Shown here: in pieces, positions 12,638-22,309 of the stretch
How the letters are laid out: each line of letters begins with the position of its first letter
Numbering within the stretch: the first letter of the stretch is position 1
NCBI RefSeq assembly: GCF_029945885.1
Contig: NZ_JAQSDK010000035.1
Span: 36,396 to 100,395, forward strand
Source: Brevundimonas sp.
Lineage (GTDB): Bacteria; Pseudomonadota; Alphaproteobacteria; Caulobacterales; Caulobacteraceae
Length of the DNA stretch: 64,000 nucleotides
Direction: 5' to 3'
Program-made: the position numbers and the translations under genes
Notes under the pieces: model-generated
Database searches by the model: none
Told to the model about the DNA's origin: nothing
Seen by the model: the letters and a program-made list of their open reading frames with translations, nothing else

Positions 12638-15289
12638 ATGAAAAGACATTCGAAAACCGTCAGGCAGATTGCGCTGACCGGAACGTCATTGGCGGCCGCG
12701 ATGCTTTTGTCTGCGGGGTCAGTCTTTGCCCAGTCTGCACAGGACTGGCCCGAGGACGCCGATCGCGCGCCGGATGAGCCCTTGGCCGTGCTGGGCGACA
12801 TCGTCATTACCGGCACGAGTATCCGGGGCGTGCCGCCGACCGGTTCGAACCTGATCACGGTATCTCGCGACGATATCAGGACCCTTGGCGCGGCCAATAC
12901 GCCGGACCTGCTCGCCAGTGTTCCGCAGCTGAACAGCTTCAACACGGCCCCCTCGCCGAGCCTGGGTGGGGTCGGCTCGTTTGCCCCGGGCCTGCGAGGA
13001 CTGCCGGCCAATGCGACACTTCCGCTGATGAACGGCCACCGGCTGGTCGCTGCGGCGGCGAACGAAACCAATCCTGACTTCCCGCTGATCCCGATCCTGG
13101 CGGTCGAACGCGTCGAGGTCATCGCGGACGGGGCTTCTTCGATCTATGGCTCGGACGCCGTGGCCGGGGTGGTGAACTTCATTACGCGAAGGAATGTGTC
13201 GGGGGCCGAAGTCTCGGCCAACTATGGCATGGCCGACAACTATCGCTCTGCATACGTCAGTGCCCTGCTGGGCCACAGCTGGGGCAGCGGCTCAATCCTG
13301 GCTGCCTATCAGTATACTGAAAACGACAACGTTGTGGCCGGCGACCGGGACTACCGGATGCAGGATTTCCGGCCGTTCGGCGGCATCGACACGCGGGGGG
13401 TCAGCTGCCCTTCAGCCAATGTCCTGGTCAATACGACCTTCTATTCTGTCTACTATGCGGCTCCGGCTCTGGCCTCGAACACCCGCAACTACTGCGATAA
13501 TGGCGCGGTCGCGGACCTCTATCCAAAGACTCGCGTTCACAGCCTGTTCGTCTCCGGGCGGCAGGACCTGGGTGCCAATGCCGCCCTGTGGGGTGAGCTC
13601 CTGTATTCCGACCGCCGTGACGAGATCCGCGTGGCCCCGCCCGTTCAAACGGTGGTGCTGTTGGCGTCGAATCCCTTCTTCCGGGCTCCGCCAGGAACCG
13701 GAGCGACGATCGAGCTGGTGCAGTTCCGTCCCGACAATCTGATCGGGGACGACCACTTCACGAATACCGATGACCGAAAGGTGCTCAACTCCTCCGCCGG
13801 TGTCGACATGCGACTGCCGCGGGATTTCGATCTCAGCGTCTACGGCACCTTTGCCCGGGCCGAGAACGTCGCCTTCCTGCCGTCGATCAACGCAGCGGCT
13901 CTTGCGGCGGCAGCGGCCGGTACGTCATCGGCGACGGCCCTTGACCCGTTCGGCACGGGCACCGCGCCGTCTGTAGTCGCCGGGATCCTCAATTCCTCGA
14001 CCTCCGTCACTATCGATCAGCGCTCCTGGCTCGGGGCCGTCCGGCTCACCGGCCCGCTGATGGAGCTGCCCGGCGGGTCGCTGAAGGTCGCTGTCGGGGC
14101 CGAATTCCGCCGTGAGACCTTCGACCAGGAAGGGTTTGTCGGTGCGACGCCGGTTCCCGAAAGCCTGACGCGCGACATCACCTCGGTCTATGGCGAACTG
14201 TTCATCCCGATCGTCGGTGCGGCGAACGCCGCTCCGTTCATCAGGAGTCTGTCCCTGTCGCTTTCGGGTCGGTATGACGACTACAGCGACTTCGGTTCGA
14301 CCACCAATCCAAAGGTCGGCATCAGCTGGAAGCCGGTGGACGATGTCGCCCTGCGCGCCTCCTACGGCCAGTCGTTCCGCGCCCCGGGGATGCGCCAGGT
14401 CGGGGCCACTGTAGGGGCCTACTATCTCGACGCCGCCACGTCCGCGGTAGCTGCCAACGACCCGACCCGCGGTGCCGCCCAGGTCGCGACCATCTATCTG
14501 CTTGGCGGCAACAGTTTGCTGCAGCCGGAAGAGGCTACCACCTGGTCGTTCGGTGCTGACTGGCATCCGGCCTTCCTGCCGAATTTGCGGACCAGCCTGA
14601 CCTATTACAACATCGATTATACCAATGTGATTGGAACCCCGTCGGTCGCCCTCGTCTTCACAGACCCGACCTTCAGCGCGATCGTTCATCGTAATCCGAC
14701 GCCGACCGAGCTTGCCGGCCTGCTGTCCATTGCCGTGCCGGTCAATCTGCCGACACCTCTCCCGACGATCGGAAATTTTCTGGACCTGCGCCTCAACAAT
14801 TTCGGCGTACGCAAGACAGACGGTCTGGATGCCGACATCAACTACACTTGGCCAACCTCGTTCGGCGCGGTCTATGCCGATCTCGCCGGCAACTACGTGC
14901 TGAATTTCGACACCCAGCTCTCTCCTGCTGCTCCGGTCTCCAACGCCCTCGATCTGGGCGTGGCCCGCGCCACGGTAAGAGGGACGCTGGGCATTGAAAC
15001 CGGCTCGCTCAGCCTGGCGGGTTTCGTCAACTACCGGGACGGTGTCCGGAACAATTTCACCACGCCGACCGGGGTGAGCTCCTACAAGGCTGACGCCTAT
15101 ACCACGGTCGACCTTCGGGTGACGTGGAGGCTGGCGGACGCCGGGTGGTCGAAGGGCACATCACTGGCCCTGCAGGTCAACGACCTGTTCGATCAGGAGC
15201 CGCCGTTCTTCCCCGCGACGGACGGCATCGGCGGCAGCTATAATCCGATCGGTCGCTTCGTGGCGCTCAATCTGCGCAAAACCTTCTGA
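12638..15289 (+). CDS. TonB-dependent outer-membrane receptor
   Basis: 883 residues. A signal peptide (ending SVFAQ) precedes a plug domain (VLGDIVITGTSIRG, then DLLASVPQLNSF, LPLMNGHRLV and VERVEVIADGASSIYGSDAVAGVVNFI), a large 22-strand barrel, and a C-terminal Phe (NLRKTF) for BAM recognition. The ATG has a strong GGGGGAGG site. It should import a bulky substrate with TonB-ExbBD energy. No siderophore genes are nearby; with a ligase, three hydrolases and an SDR in the cluster, the substrate is more likely a hydrophobic or glycosylated ester than iron. Confidence 0.93.
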   Translation: MKRHSKTVRQIALTGTSLAAAMLLSAGSVFAQSAQDWPEDADRAPDEPLAVLGDIVITGTSIRGVPPTGSNLITVSRDDIRTLGAANTPDLLASVPQLNSFNTAPSPSLGGVGSFAPGLRGLPANATLPLMNGHRLVAAAANETNPDFPLIPILAVERVEVIADGASSIYGSDAVAGVVNFITRRNVSGAEVSANYGMADNYRSAYVSALLGHSWGSGSILAAYQYTENDNVVAGDRDYRMQDFRPFGGIDTRGVSCPSANVLVNTTFYSVYYAAPALASNTRNYCDNGAVADLYPKTRVHSLFVSGRQDLGANAALWGELLYSDRRDEIRVAPPVQTVVLLASNPFFRAPPGTGATIELVQFRPDNLIGDDHFTNTDDRKVLNSSAGVDMRLPRDFDLSVYGTFARAENVAFLPSINAAALAAAAAGTSSATALDPFGTGTAPSVVAGILNSSTSVTIDQRSWLGAVRLTGPLMELPGGSLKVAVGAEFRRETFDQEGFVGATPVPESLTRDITSVYGELFIPIVGAANAAPFIRSLSLSLSGRYDDYSDFGSTTNPKVGISWKPVDDVALRASYGQSFRAPGMRQVGATVGAYYLDAATSAVAANDPTRGAAQVATIYLLGGNSLLQPEEATTWSFGADWHPAFLPNLRTSLTYYNIDYTNVIGTPSVALVFTDPTFSAIVHRNPTPTELAGLLSIAVPVNLPTPLPTIGNFLDLRLNNFGVRKTDGLDADINYTWPTSFGAVYADLAGNYVLNFDTQLSPAAPVSNALDLGVARATVRGTLGIETGSLSLAGFVNYRDGVRNNFTTPTGVSSYKADAYTTVDLRVTWRLADAGWSKGTSLALQVNDLFDQEPPFFPATDGIGGSYNPIGRFVALNLRKTF

Positions 15290-15320
15290 CCGTGCCTTCT
15301 GGCTTGCGAAACCGCGCCTG

Positions 15321-16607
15321 ATGCCCGGTCGTGATTACAGGCGCGCGTTCCGCTTCGACGCTGCGACGCTGGCCACGGTTCGACCTGCCCTCGAAGGGTT
15401 CGTTGACCGTGGCGAGCTGTCGGGGGTCGTGACCCTGACCTCCTGTGGCGGGGAGGTCGTCCAGTCCGACGCGATCGGCTGGAGCGACATTGAGAGCCGG
15501 ACTCCGATGCGTAGCGACACCCTGTTCCGCATCGCCTCCATGACCAAGCCGATCACCTCGGTCGCAGCCCTCATGCTGATTGAGGAGGGCCGGATCGCCC
15601 TCGACGACCCGGTGACGCGCTGGATCCCTGAACTGGCCGGTGTCCCGGTATTGCGAAACGCGTCCGGACCGCTTCACGATACGGAACCGGCAGCGCGGGC
15701 CATAACTGTGGAGGACCTGCTGACCCACCGTTCGGGAATCGCCTACGCCCCGTTTTCGGAGGGGCCGATCAAACAGGCCTATGAGGCGGCGCTCGGGGAC
15801 CCGGGCATGAATCGTCTGACGGCTGACGAATGGCTGGCTGCGCTCGGCACCCTTCCGCTTGCCCATCAGCCCGGTGCGCGCTTCCACTATGGCCATTCGT
15901 CGGATGTGATGGGTTTCCTGATCGGGCGCGTGGAAGGCCGGCCGTTCCGGGAGGTCCTGCAGGATAGTATTTTTATACCGCTGGGCATGAGGGATACCGA
16001 TTTCTGGCTTCCCCAAGACAAACGCCCCAGGCTGGCAAGCCTGTATGGCTATGACGAAGCGTCGCAGACGCTGATGAAGCTCAATCCCGAAATGTACGAT
16101 GAACCGCCGGGCTACACGCCGGGCGGGGGAGGGCTGATCTCATCGGCCCCTGATTATCACCGGTTCGCGCGCATGCTCCTCAATAATGGCGAACTGGAAG
16201 GGGTCCGGTTACTGCGCCCGGAAACGGTCCGGCTGATGCGGACCAACCGGCTGACGGAGGCGCAGCGGCGCGTTCCCTTTGCTGGAATGGATCTCTGGAC
16301 CAAGTCCGGTTTTGGGCTGGGACTTTCGATCACCGAGGATCTGACGGACAACCCGTATTCCTGCGGGGCCCGCGGCTCGATGACATGGCCTGGTGTCTTC
16401 GGGACCTGGTGGCAGGCTGACCCCGTGCATGACCTCATCATGATTTACCTAATCCAGCATCAGGTGCCGGTGACTGCGAACTCGGGATCGACCATCGCCA
16501 CAGGACGCGGCGCGGCGGGGCGCCGAGCCCTGCCGGTCTATCAGCGCGGGATCTACGACGCCCTGCGAGGCGGATCGGGTCCCGTGCGCCAGGATTCCGC
16601 AGTATGA
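15321..16607 (+). CDS. Serine hydrolase, class C beta-lactamase/esterase family
   Basis: 428 residues with no signal peptide. The catalytic S73-M-T-K76 tetrad motif sits in LFRIASMTKPIT, and the Tyr of the second motif is probably Y190 in FHYGHSSDVMG. These fit the EstB-like esterase branch of the beta-lactamase family rather than true beta-lactamases. It follows the TonB receptor by 31 bp and overlaps the next gene by 4 bp, so it is the first cytoplasmic hydrolase of the operon. Likely reaction: hydrolysis of an ester or lactone of the imported compound. Confidence 0.85.
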   Translation: MPGRDYRRAFRFDAATLATVRPALEGFVDRGELSGVVTLTSCGGEVVQSDAIGWSDIESRTPMRSDTLFRIASMTKPITSVAALMLIEEGRIALDDPVTRWIPELAGVPVLRNASGPLHDTEPAARAITVEDLLTHRSGIAYAPFSEGPIKQAYEAALGDPGMNRLTADEWLAALGTLPLAHQPGARFHYGHSSDVMGFLIGRVEGRPFREVLQDSIFIPLGMRDTDFWLPQDKRPRLASLYGYDEASQTLMKLNPEMYDEPPGYTPGGGGLISSAPDYHRFARMLLNNGELEGVRLLRPETVRLMRTNRLTEAQRRVPFAGMDLWTKSGFGLGLSITEDLTDNPYSCGARGSMTWPGVFGTWWQADPVHDLIMIYLIQHQVPVTANSGSTIATGRGAAGRRALPVYQRGIYDALRGGSGPVRQDSAV

Positions 16608-17410
16608 CTGGCCCGGCGCGCGGGCCGGTCGAGGGCTATGTCGATCTCGGCGATGATCACATCCACTATTTCGACGAGGGCACGGGTGCGCCAGTCCTGC
16701 TGATCCACGGTGCCTTCGGCAGTGGAGCCCGAATCCTCCAGACCGAATTTGGCAGATCACTCGTCCGGAATCGCCGTGTAATCGCGCCGGACTCGCTCGC
16801 CCACGGATGCAGCGGCGCGCCACCCGACCCCCGTCACTATGGGCCCCGCCGTCGGGCGGCTCACCTCGCGGGCGTCCTCGACTGTCTCGGGATCGCGCGT
16901 GCCCATGTGGTCGGCTATTCGATGGGCGGCTGGATGGCCTCGGCACTGGCGACGTTTTATCCTGACCGCATCGCCTCACTGGCTATTGGCGGCTGGGACG
17001 TGGTCGAAGGAATGTATACCCCGGCCGCGGTCTGGGGCCTGCCGGAAATCACCTATCCCATACTCAGCGCCATGATCCGCCGGGATCGGCCCGAACTTCT
17101 CGCCGGACTGCATCCGGACCGGGAGGCCGGGCTGGCCGCCGCGATCGACGGCATGAATGACCTGGCCGGCCTGGCGGACGGCGTTGCGGCCTGTCCGGCA
17201 CCTGTCGCGCTCTGGGTCGGGCAGGAGGATCTCTACCACGAGGCAAGCCGGCGTTTTGCCGAGGCCAGGGGATTTTCCTTCATCAGCCTGCCCGGTGATC
17301 ACATGGCCACGCTGGAAACCCATGGCGCTGAAGCGTCCCGACGCGTCGGTCTGTTCATCGACCAGACCGCCGTTTCACCAAACCCAACCCACCGCGCGAA
17401 CAGGGGCTGA
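16604..17410 (+). CDS. Alpha/beta hydrolase
   Basis: 268 residues. HG-oxyanion segment LLIHGAFGSGAR, nucleophile elbow VVGYSMGGW with Ser106, and a C-terminal catalytic His in LPGDHMATLE give a complete triad pattern. Its ATG overlaps the previous stop (ATGA), implying coupled translation. The family covers esterases, C-C hydrolases and haloalkane dehalogenases; the sequence does not decide among these. Confidence 0.87.
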   Translation: MTGPARGPVEGYVDLGDDHIHYFDEGTGAPVLLIHGAFGSGARILQTEFGRSLVRNRRVIAPDSLAHGCSGAPPDPRHYGPRRRAAHLAGVLDCLGIARAHVVGYSMGGWMASALATFYPDRIASLAIGGWDVVEGMYTPAAVWGLPEITYPILSAMIRRDRPELLAGLHPDREAGLAAAIDGMNDLAGLADGVAACPAPVALWVGQEDLYHEASRRFAEARGFSFISLPGDHMATLETHGAEASRRVGLFIDQTAVSPNPTHRANRG

Positions 17411-17413
17411 GCC

Positions 17414-18901
17414 TTGGCCATTCAGCAGATCAGGGCCGGAACCGAGACCTCTGCCGCGGCGGCGCGCCGTGTGCCGCTGACCGTCGGCTTCAAGGCGACC
17501 TACGGGGCCGGCGCACTGGCCGATGGCATTGTGGCCGCCGGCTTCGGATTCTTTCTGCTCTTCTACCTGACCGCCGTCTGCGGCATGTCGGGAACGATGG
17601 CGGGGATGGCCAAGCTGATCGCGCTGCTGATCGATGCCGTCGCCGACCCGGCGATCGGCCTGGCCAGTGACCGGCTGCGGTCCCGCTTCGGACGTCGGCT
17701 TCCCTTCATGGTCGGCGGGTTGTTGCCATTCGCCGGTGCCTTCGGCCTGCTGTTTTCCATGCCGGCGTCCCTGACCGGCCTCACCCAGTTCGTCTACGTC
17801 ACCGCCTGCCTCGTGGTGCTGCGGGTTTCGCTGTCGTTCTTCGTTCTGCCGTTCACCGCGGCCGGCGCGGAAGTGACCGACAACTACCGGGAGCGCGCCA
17901 GTATCGTCGCCTTCCGTCTGTCGTTCCAGAATGCGGGTATCCTGATCGGGGTCGTCCTGGGTCTGGGTGTGTTTATGGCCGGGGAGAACGGTCTGCTGAA
18001 CCGTGAAAACTACACGCCGTTTGGCTGGACCTGCGGGGCCGTGATGCTGGTGGCCGGGCTGATCGCGATTGATGCCGTGCGGCGCGCGGCACCGCGCCTG
18101 CACGGGCCGGAGCAGGGCCGCGGGCTTTTCCTGGCGGGATTTGCCCGGGAGATGGTCGAGCTTTCGCGCAACCGGTCTTTCCTGATCCTGTTTGGAACGG
18201 TGCTGACCTATTTCCTCGCCTATTCCGCCCACGTGTCGCTCGCGCTCCACGCCAGTCGCTATTTCTGGAAGCTCGATACGGGGGCCATCCAGCTAATCCT
18301 GCTTAGTACCACCCTGGGACCGCTGCTGGGCGCGCCGATCAGCGCCTTTGCCCTGCGCCACATCGAGAAGCGTACCCTGTCGATCATGGCCTTCCTCGCG
18401 ATCGCCATCTTCCTGATCTGGCCGCCGCTGCTGCAGCTCTACGGGCCCTTTTCGCTGACGCCCGTGACTGCGACCGCGGTCCTGTTCGTCAACGGCCTTC
18501 TGGTCGGGACCTCGATCATGATCGGCGGCGTCGGCTTCCAGTCCATGCTCGCCGACACGGCCGACGAGCATGAGTGGCTGTTCGGTGTGCGGCGGGAAGG
18601 TCTGTTCTTCTCCGGCCTGACTCTGGCCTTCAAGGCGGCTTCGGGCCTTGGCGGTCTGATTGCCGGTCTGGCTTTGGACGCGATCCAGTTCCCGACCGAT
18701 CTCGCCTCACGGGCTCCGGGCCTGCCCATTCCGGATGAGGTGCTCAACAGGCTGGCGCTGATTTCCGGGCCGCTTCCGGCCTTGTTCGCCATGGTCTCTC
18801 CCCTCTTCCTCATCGGCTACCACCTGACCCGGAAGCGGCATGCGCAGATCATTGCGGATCTCCAGGCGCGCAATGCCCTGAAGGCCGGGGTGGAGAGCTG
18901 A
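17414..18901 (+). CDS. MFS transporter, GPH (glycoside-pentoside-hexuronide) type
   Basis: 495 residues, about twelve membrane segments. The loop DAVADPAIGLASDRLRSRFGRR after helix 2 is the GPH signature (D-x-x-x-D-P, then R-x-R-x-G-R-R). The start is TTG 17414, four bases after the preceding stop; no nearby ATG is better. GPH carriers are cation symporters at the inner membrane and alphaproteobacterial members often sit with TonB receptors. Here it probably carries the product delivered to the periplasm by the receptor. Confidence 0.87.
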   Translation: MAIQQIRAGTETSAAAARRVPLTVGFKATYGAGALADGIVAAGFGFFLLFYLTAVCGMSGTMAGMAKLIALLIDAVADPAIGLASDRLRSRFGRRLPFMVGGLLPFAGAFGLLFSMPASLTGLTQFVYVTACLVVLRVSLSFFVLPFTAAGAEVTDNYRERASIVAFRLSFQNAGILIGVVLGLGVFMAGENGLLNRENYTPFGWTCGAVMLVAGLIAIDAVRRAAPRLHGPEQGRGLFLAGFAREMVELSRNRSFLILFGTVLTYFLAYSAHVSLALHASRYFWKLDTGAIQLILLSTTLGPLLGAPISAFALRHIEKRTLSIMAFLAIAIFLIWPPLLQLYGPFSLTPVTATAVLFVNGLLVGTSIMIGGVGFQSMLADTADEHEWLFGVRREGLFFSGLTLAFKAASGLGGLIAGLALDAIQFPTDLASRAPGLPIPDEVLNRLALISGPLPALFAMVSPLFLIGYHLTRKRHAQIIADLQARNALKAGVES

Positions 18902-18949
18902 ATGTCGGACGACGGGAGCGGGCCCTCTTATCGGATTGAGGACGAGGTT

Positions 18950-19834
18950 ATGATCAGGTTGGATGGCCGCGTTGCGATCGTGACCGGTGCCGGTGGCGGG
19001 CTGGGTCGGGCTCATGCGCTGTTGCTTGCGCAGCGCGGAGCCCGTGTCGTAGTGAACGACACCGGTGCCGCCGCTGAACAGGTGGCAGAAGAGATCCGGG
19101 CCGCGGGCGGTGACGCGATCGCCGCCGTCGGCTCCGTGACCGATGAGGCGTTTGTGGTGCGGATGGTCGCGGACGCGGTCCAGCGCTGGGACCGGATCGA
19201 CATCCTGGTGAACAATGCGGGCATCCTGCGCGACAAGACCTTCGCCAGGATGGCTATCGACGACTTTCGCCTGGTCGTTGAGGTGCATCTGATGGGGGCG
19301 GTGATCTGCACCAAGGCGGTCTGGGAGACGATGCGGACACAGAAATACGGTCGGATCGTGATGACCACCTCGTCGTCCGGCCTGTACGGCAATTTCGGCC
19401 AATCCAATTATGGGGCCGCCAAGATGGCCCTGGTGGGGCTGATGCAGACCCTGGCCCTGGAGGGCGAGCGGTACGGCATCAGGGTCAATTGTCTGGCCCC
19501 GACCGCAGCGACGCAGATGATGGAGGGTGTCCTTCCGAACGACATGTTGCGCCTGCTGAAGCCTGAATTCGTGAGCCCGGCCATGCTGGCCCTGGTTCGC
19601 GACGATGCCCCGACGCGCGCCATCCTGTGTGCCGGTGCCCGCGGCTTCGAAGGGGCGCAGGTTTCCCTGGCCCGGGGTATCCACATCCATGCTGACGACG
19701 GGGCACCCGAGGCCGTCGTCTCCCGCTGGGACGAAATCTTCGACTTCACAAACGCCTTCGTGCCGGACAACGCCCTGGAGCAGAGCCGGCTGGAGCTTGC
19801 CAAGGCGGGATACACACCGGACACACCGTCATGA
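18950..19834 (+). CDS. Short-chain dehydrogenase, MFE-2 / (3R)-hydroxyacyl-CoA dehydrogenase-like
   Basis: About 294 residues from ATG 18950. An ATG at 18902, abutting the previous stop and preceded by GGAGAG, would add 16 residues of no obvious kinship. The Rossmann motif TGAGGGLGRAHAL and VVVNDTG are typical of the 17beta-HSD4/MFE-2 branch. NNAGILRD and the catalytic S-Y-K set (SSSGLYGNFGQSNYGAAK) are intact. In that branch the enzyme oxidises (3R)-hydroxyacyl-CoA, which fits the CoA ligase at the start of the cluster and suggests side-chain beta-oxidation. Confidence 0.87.
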   Translation: MIRLDGRVAIVTGAGGGLGRAHALLLAQRGARVVVNDTGAAAEQVAEEIRAAGGDAIAAVGSVTDEAFVVRMVADAVQRWDRIDILVNNAGILRDKTFARMAIDDFRLVVEVHLMGAVICTKAVWETMRTQKYGRIVMTTSSSGLYGNFGQSNYGAAKMALVGLMQTLALEGERYGIRVNCLAPTAATQMMEGVLPNDMLRLLKPEFVSPAMLALVRDDAPTRAILCAGARGFEGAQVSLARGIHIHADDGAPEAVVSRWDEIFDFTNAFVPDNALEQSRLELAKAGYTPDTPS

Positions 19835-21477
19835 GCACGCGGAGGTTCGCCTTGCCGATTGGGAAATTCATCGCCCTTTTGGTCGCGATCGTTGTCGCGC
19901 TCGCGGCCCCGGCGGTTGCGCAGGACGCGCCGGTCGTTGATGCACCGACCGGCCGCGTGCGCGGGGTCGCGGATGGTAAAACCCGGGTCTTTCGCGGAAT
20001 CCCCTATGCGCGCGCGCCCGTCGGGGATTTGCGTTGGCGTCCCCCCGTTGTTCTGCCGCGCTGGCCCGACGTGCGCGAGGCGGCGCAGTTCGGTGCGGCC
20101 TGTATGCAGCCCGCGTCGCCCTTCGCCCAATATGCGGCGATGAGTGAGGATTGCCTCTTCCTCAACGTCACGGCCCCGGCGCAGGCGCACAAGGCCCCCG
20201 TTCTGCTCTGGATCCACGGGGGCTCGCTGGTAAACGGGGCCGGCAGCGAGGCGATCTATGACGGCGCACGGTTCGCCGGTCAGGGCATCGTCGTCGTCTC
20301 GATCAACTATCGGTTGGGGCCGCTGGGCTGGCTGGCCCACCCCGGGCTGAGCGCCGAGTCGCCGGACAACATATCCGGCAACTATGGCCTCATGGACCAG
20401 ATCCAGGCCCTGCGCTGGGTCCATCGCAACATCGACGCGTTCGGCGGCGATCCCGACAATGTGACGATCGCCGGCGAGTCCGCGGGCGCGCTCAGTGTCC
20501 TGTATCTGATGGCGGCCCCGGAGGCCCGGGGGCTGTTTCACAGGGCGATCGCCCAGAGCGCCTATCTGATCACCGTGCCGGAGTTGCGCAGCGGAACCTA
20601 CCGGGACTGGCCGGACGCGGAAAGCACCGGCGTGTCGCTGGCGCATGCGCTCGGGGCAAGGAATCCTGCGGCCCTGCGGGCGATGAGCGCAGAGGCCATC
20701 ATCGAGGGCACCGCGCGGACAGCCTATTTTCCGCTCGGCAATATCGACGGGCACACCCTGCCGCACCAACTGATCGACGTGTTTGATCGCGGTGAGCAGG
20801 CTCCCGTGCCGATCCTGGCCGGGTTCAACGAGGGCGAGATCCGTTCGCTTCGGTTCCTGCTTCCGCCCGCACCGGCGGACGCGGAAACCTATACCCGCGA
20901 GATCCGGGCGCGTTACGGCGATCTCGCAGACGCCTTCCTGAATCGCTATCCGCCCGAGACCATGGGTGAGAGCATGCTGGAGACGACGCGCGACGCCATG
21001 TACGGCTGGACCGCAGAGCGGATGGTCGCAAGCCAGACGGCCATCGGTGAACCCTCGTTCCTGTACTATTTCGACCATGGCTATCCGGCAGCCGACGACG
21101 GCGGCTTCCGCGCTTTTCACGCCTCGGAGATTCCGTTCGTCTTTGGTACGACGGGCTCGACCCCGGCCTACTGGCCCGCCGTGCCCGACACGGCATCGGA
21201 GCGGCACCTGTCCGACGCCATGCTGAGCTACTGGGCGACGTTCGCGCACGACGGCACGCCCCACGCACGCGGGGAGGCGGTGTGGCCACCCTATGGTCCG
21301 GATCGCGCCTATATGGCGTTTGAAGAGGTGCCGCGTCTGCACAATGGCCCGCCGAACCGGTTCGCCCTTCATGAAGCGGTGGTTTGCAGGCGGCGCGGCC
21401 AGGGCGGCGTCGCATGGCATTGGAACGTCGGCCTGATATCCCCGCCGTTGCCGCGCAGGTCTGCCGGATGTGACTGA
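19831..21477 (+). CDS. Secreted type-B carboxylesterase
   Basis: 548 residues with a cleavable signal peptide (ALLVAIVVALAAPAVAQ). Type-B carboxylesterase signatures are present: FRGIPYARAP, EDCLFLNV, oxyanion segment WIHGGSLVNG, and nucleophile elbow IAGESAGALS with Ser217. Start overlaps the SDR stop by 4 bp. Being exported, it would cleave an ester in the periplasm before transport by the GPH carrier. The last 35 residues (basic, from VVCRRRGQGG on) are atypical, and the gene ends about 120 bp before the IS remnant, so the 3' end may have been altered. Confidence 0.86.
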   Translation: MSTRRFALPIGKFIALLVAIVVALAAPAVAQDAPVVDAPTGRVRGVADGKTRVFRGIPYARAPVGDLRWRPPVVLPRWPDVREAAQFGAACMQPASPFAQYAAMSEDCLFLNVTAPAQAHKAPVLLWIHGGSLVNGAGSEAIYDGARFAGQGIVVVSINYRLGPLGWLAHPGLSAESPDNISGNYGLMDQIQALRWVHRNIDAFGGDPDNVTIAGESAGALSVLYLMAAPEARGLFHRAIAQSAYLITVPELRSGTYRDWPDAESTGVSLAHALGARNPAALRAMSAEAIIEGTARTAYFPLGNIDGHTLPHQLIDVFDRGEQAPVPILAGFNEGEIRSLRFLLPPAPADAETYTREIRARYGDLADAFLNRYPPETMGESMLETTRDAMYGWTAERMVASQTAIGEPSFLYYFDHGYPAADDGGFRAFHASEIPFVFGTTGSTPAYWPAVPDTASERHLSDAMLSYWATFAHDGTPHARGEAVWPPYGPDRAYMAFEEVPRLHNGPPNRFALHEAVVCRRRGQGGVAWHWNVGLISPPLPRRSAGCD

Positions 21478-21600
21478 TCGAGGCGGGCGAGGCCCACAGT
21501 CGAAGGATGGATGGTGTTTCGCAAGATCCCGCTTATGCGCATTTCGTGAACAATGCGGGAGCATCGAGCGGGCAGAGTGGTGGGCCGCTTCGCGCCAGAC

Positions 21601-21969
21601 TGATCTTCCCCCCGCAAGAGTGGACGGGGTTAAGCCGCTCAGAGTTCGGCCTCGGCGGGGCTGATATAGCCCGGTGACGCGTGCAGGCGACGGGGATTGT
21701 AGAAGCCCTCGATGTATCCGCACAGGTCCCGCCGCGCCTGGTCCCGGGTGGCGTAGATGCGGTGATGGACACGTTCGGTTTTGAGGGTGGGGAAGAAGCG
21801 CTCCATGGGCGCGATGTCCCAGCAGTCGCCCTTGCGGCCCATGGACGGGGTGATGCCGCATCGGGCCAGGGCGGAGCAGTAGGCCTCGGCGGTATACTGT
21901 TTCCCGCGGTCGGAGTGGTGGATCAGGTCGGGCGCGGGCCACCAGACCCCGCATACCGGCGCGGCATAT
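21601..21969 (-). mobile_element. IS3-family insertion sequence remnant (3' part of orfB)
   Basis: On the minus strand 21639 to about 21969 encodes the C-terminal part of an IS3-group OrfB transposase: LIHHSDRGKQYTAEAYC, then CGITPSMGRKGDCWDIAPME, a segment ending LKTERVHH, and FYNPRRLHASPGYISPAEAEL at the end. The DDE Asp block is lost: an in-frame stop sits near 21967-21969 and sequence beyond is not OrfB in any single frame. The plus-strand sequence from 21601 (TGATCTTCCCCCCGCAAGAG) resembles an IS3 terminal repeat starting with TG. No matching left end or target duplication is visible, so it is a dead fragment. Confidence 0.8.
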
Positions 21970-22117
21970 CAGCCGCTCCACGCGGGATCGACCGATCCGA
22001 CGGTCATGCCGGTGCTCCAGGTTTGGACTGGCGGAACCCGCTAAACGGACATCGAGCCCGCGCTCTGTAATCGGAGTTGGGTCTGTTACCGGTACCGAAA
22101 ATAACCACCCACACAAG

Positions 22118-22145
22118 CTACTGAATTATAACGATAATTCAGTAG
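22118..22145. repeat. Perfect 12-bp inverted repeat next to the island end
   Basis: CTACTGAATTAT and ATAATTCAGTAG flank an AACG loop. It is AT-rich in a GC-rich neighbourhood, lacks a T-run, and ends 3 bp before the 14-bp att repeat. It could be an operator or a recombination accessory site; nothing in the sequence decides. Confidence 0.6.
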
Positions 22146-22148
22146 CGA

Positions 22149-22162
22149 TGGCGGAGAGGGTG
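22149..22162. other. attachment-site repeat, left (tRNA-distal)
   Basis: Fourteen bases identical to the tRNA-Ser 3' end at 36071-36084; similarity stops sharply after GGGTG. This is the duplicated core left by integration. Confidence 0.75.
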
Positions 22163-22309
22163 TCCGCCTGCATCGAACTCTTTATCGTCGCGACTCGCGG
22201 CAAAGCGGCGACTGTCACTTGGCAATACAGGCATTTGGTGGTGCAAGGCGTTGCATCTCAGTTCCACCCGTCGCAACATCAATGATGGGTGTGGAAATGG
22301 GTGTGACCG

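Noticed and set aside
19408..22116. Long open frame on the minus strand (about 900 codons)
   Set aside because: It is antisense to the SDR and carboxylesterase genes, has no domain signal, and arises from GC-rich codon bias. Only 21639-21969 in another minus frame is real (IS3 fragment).
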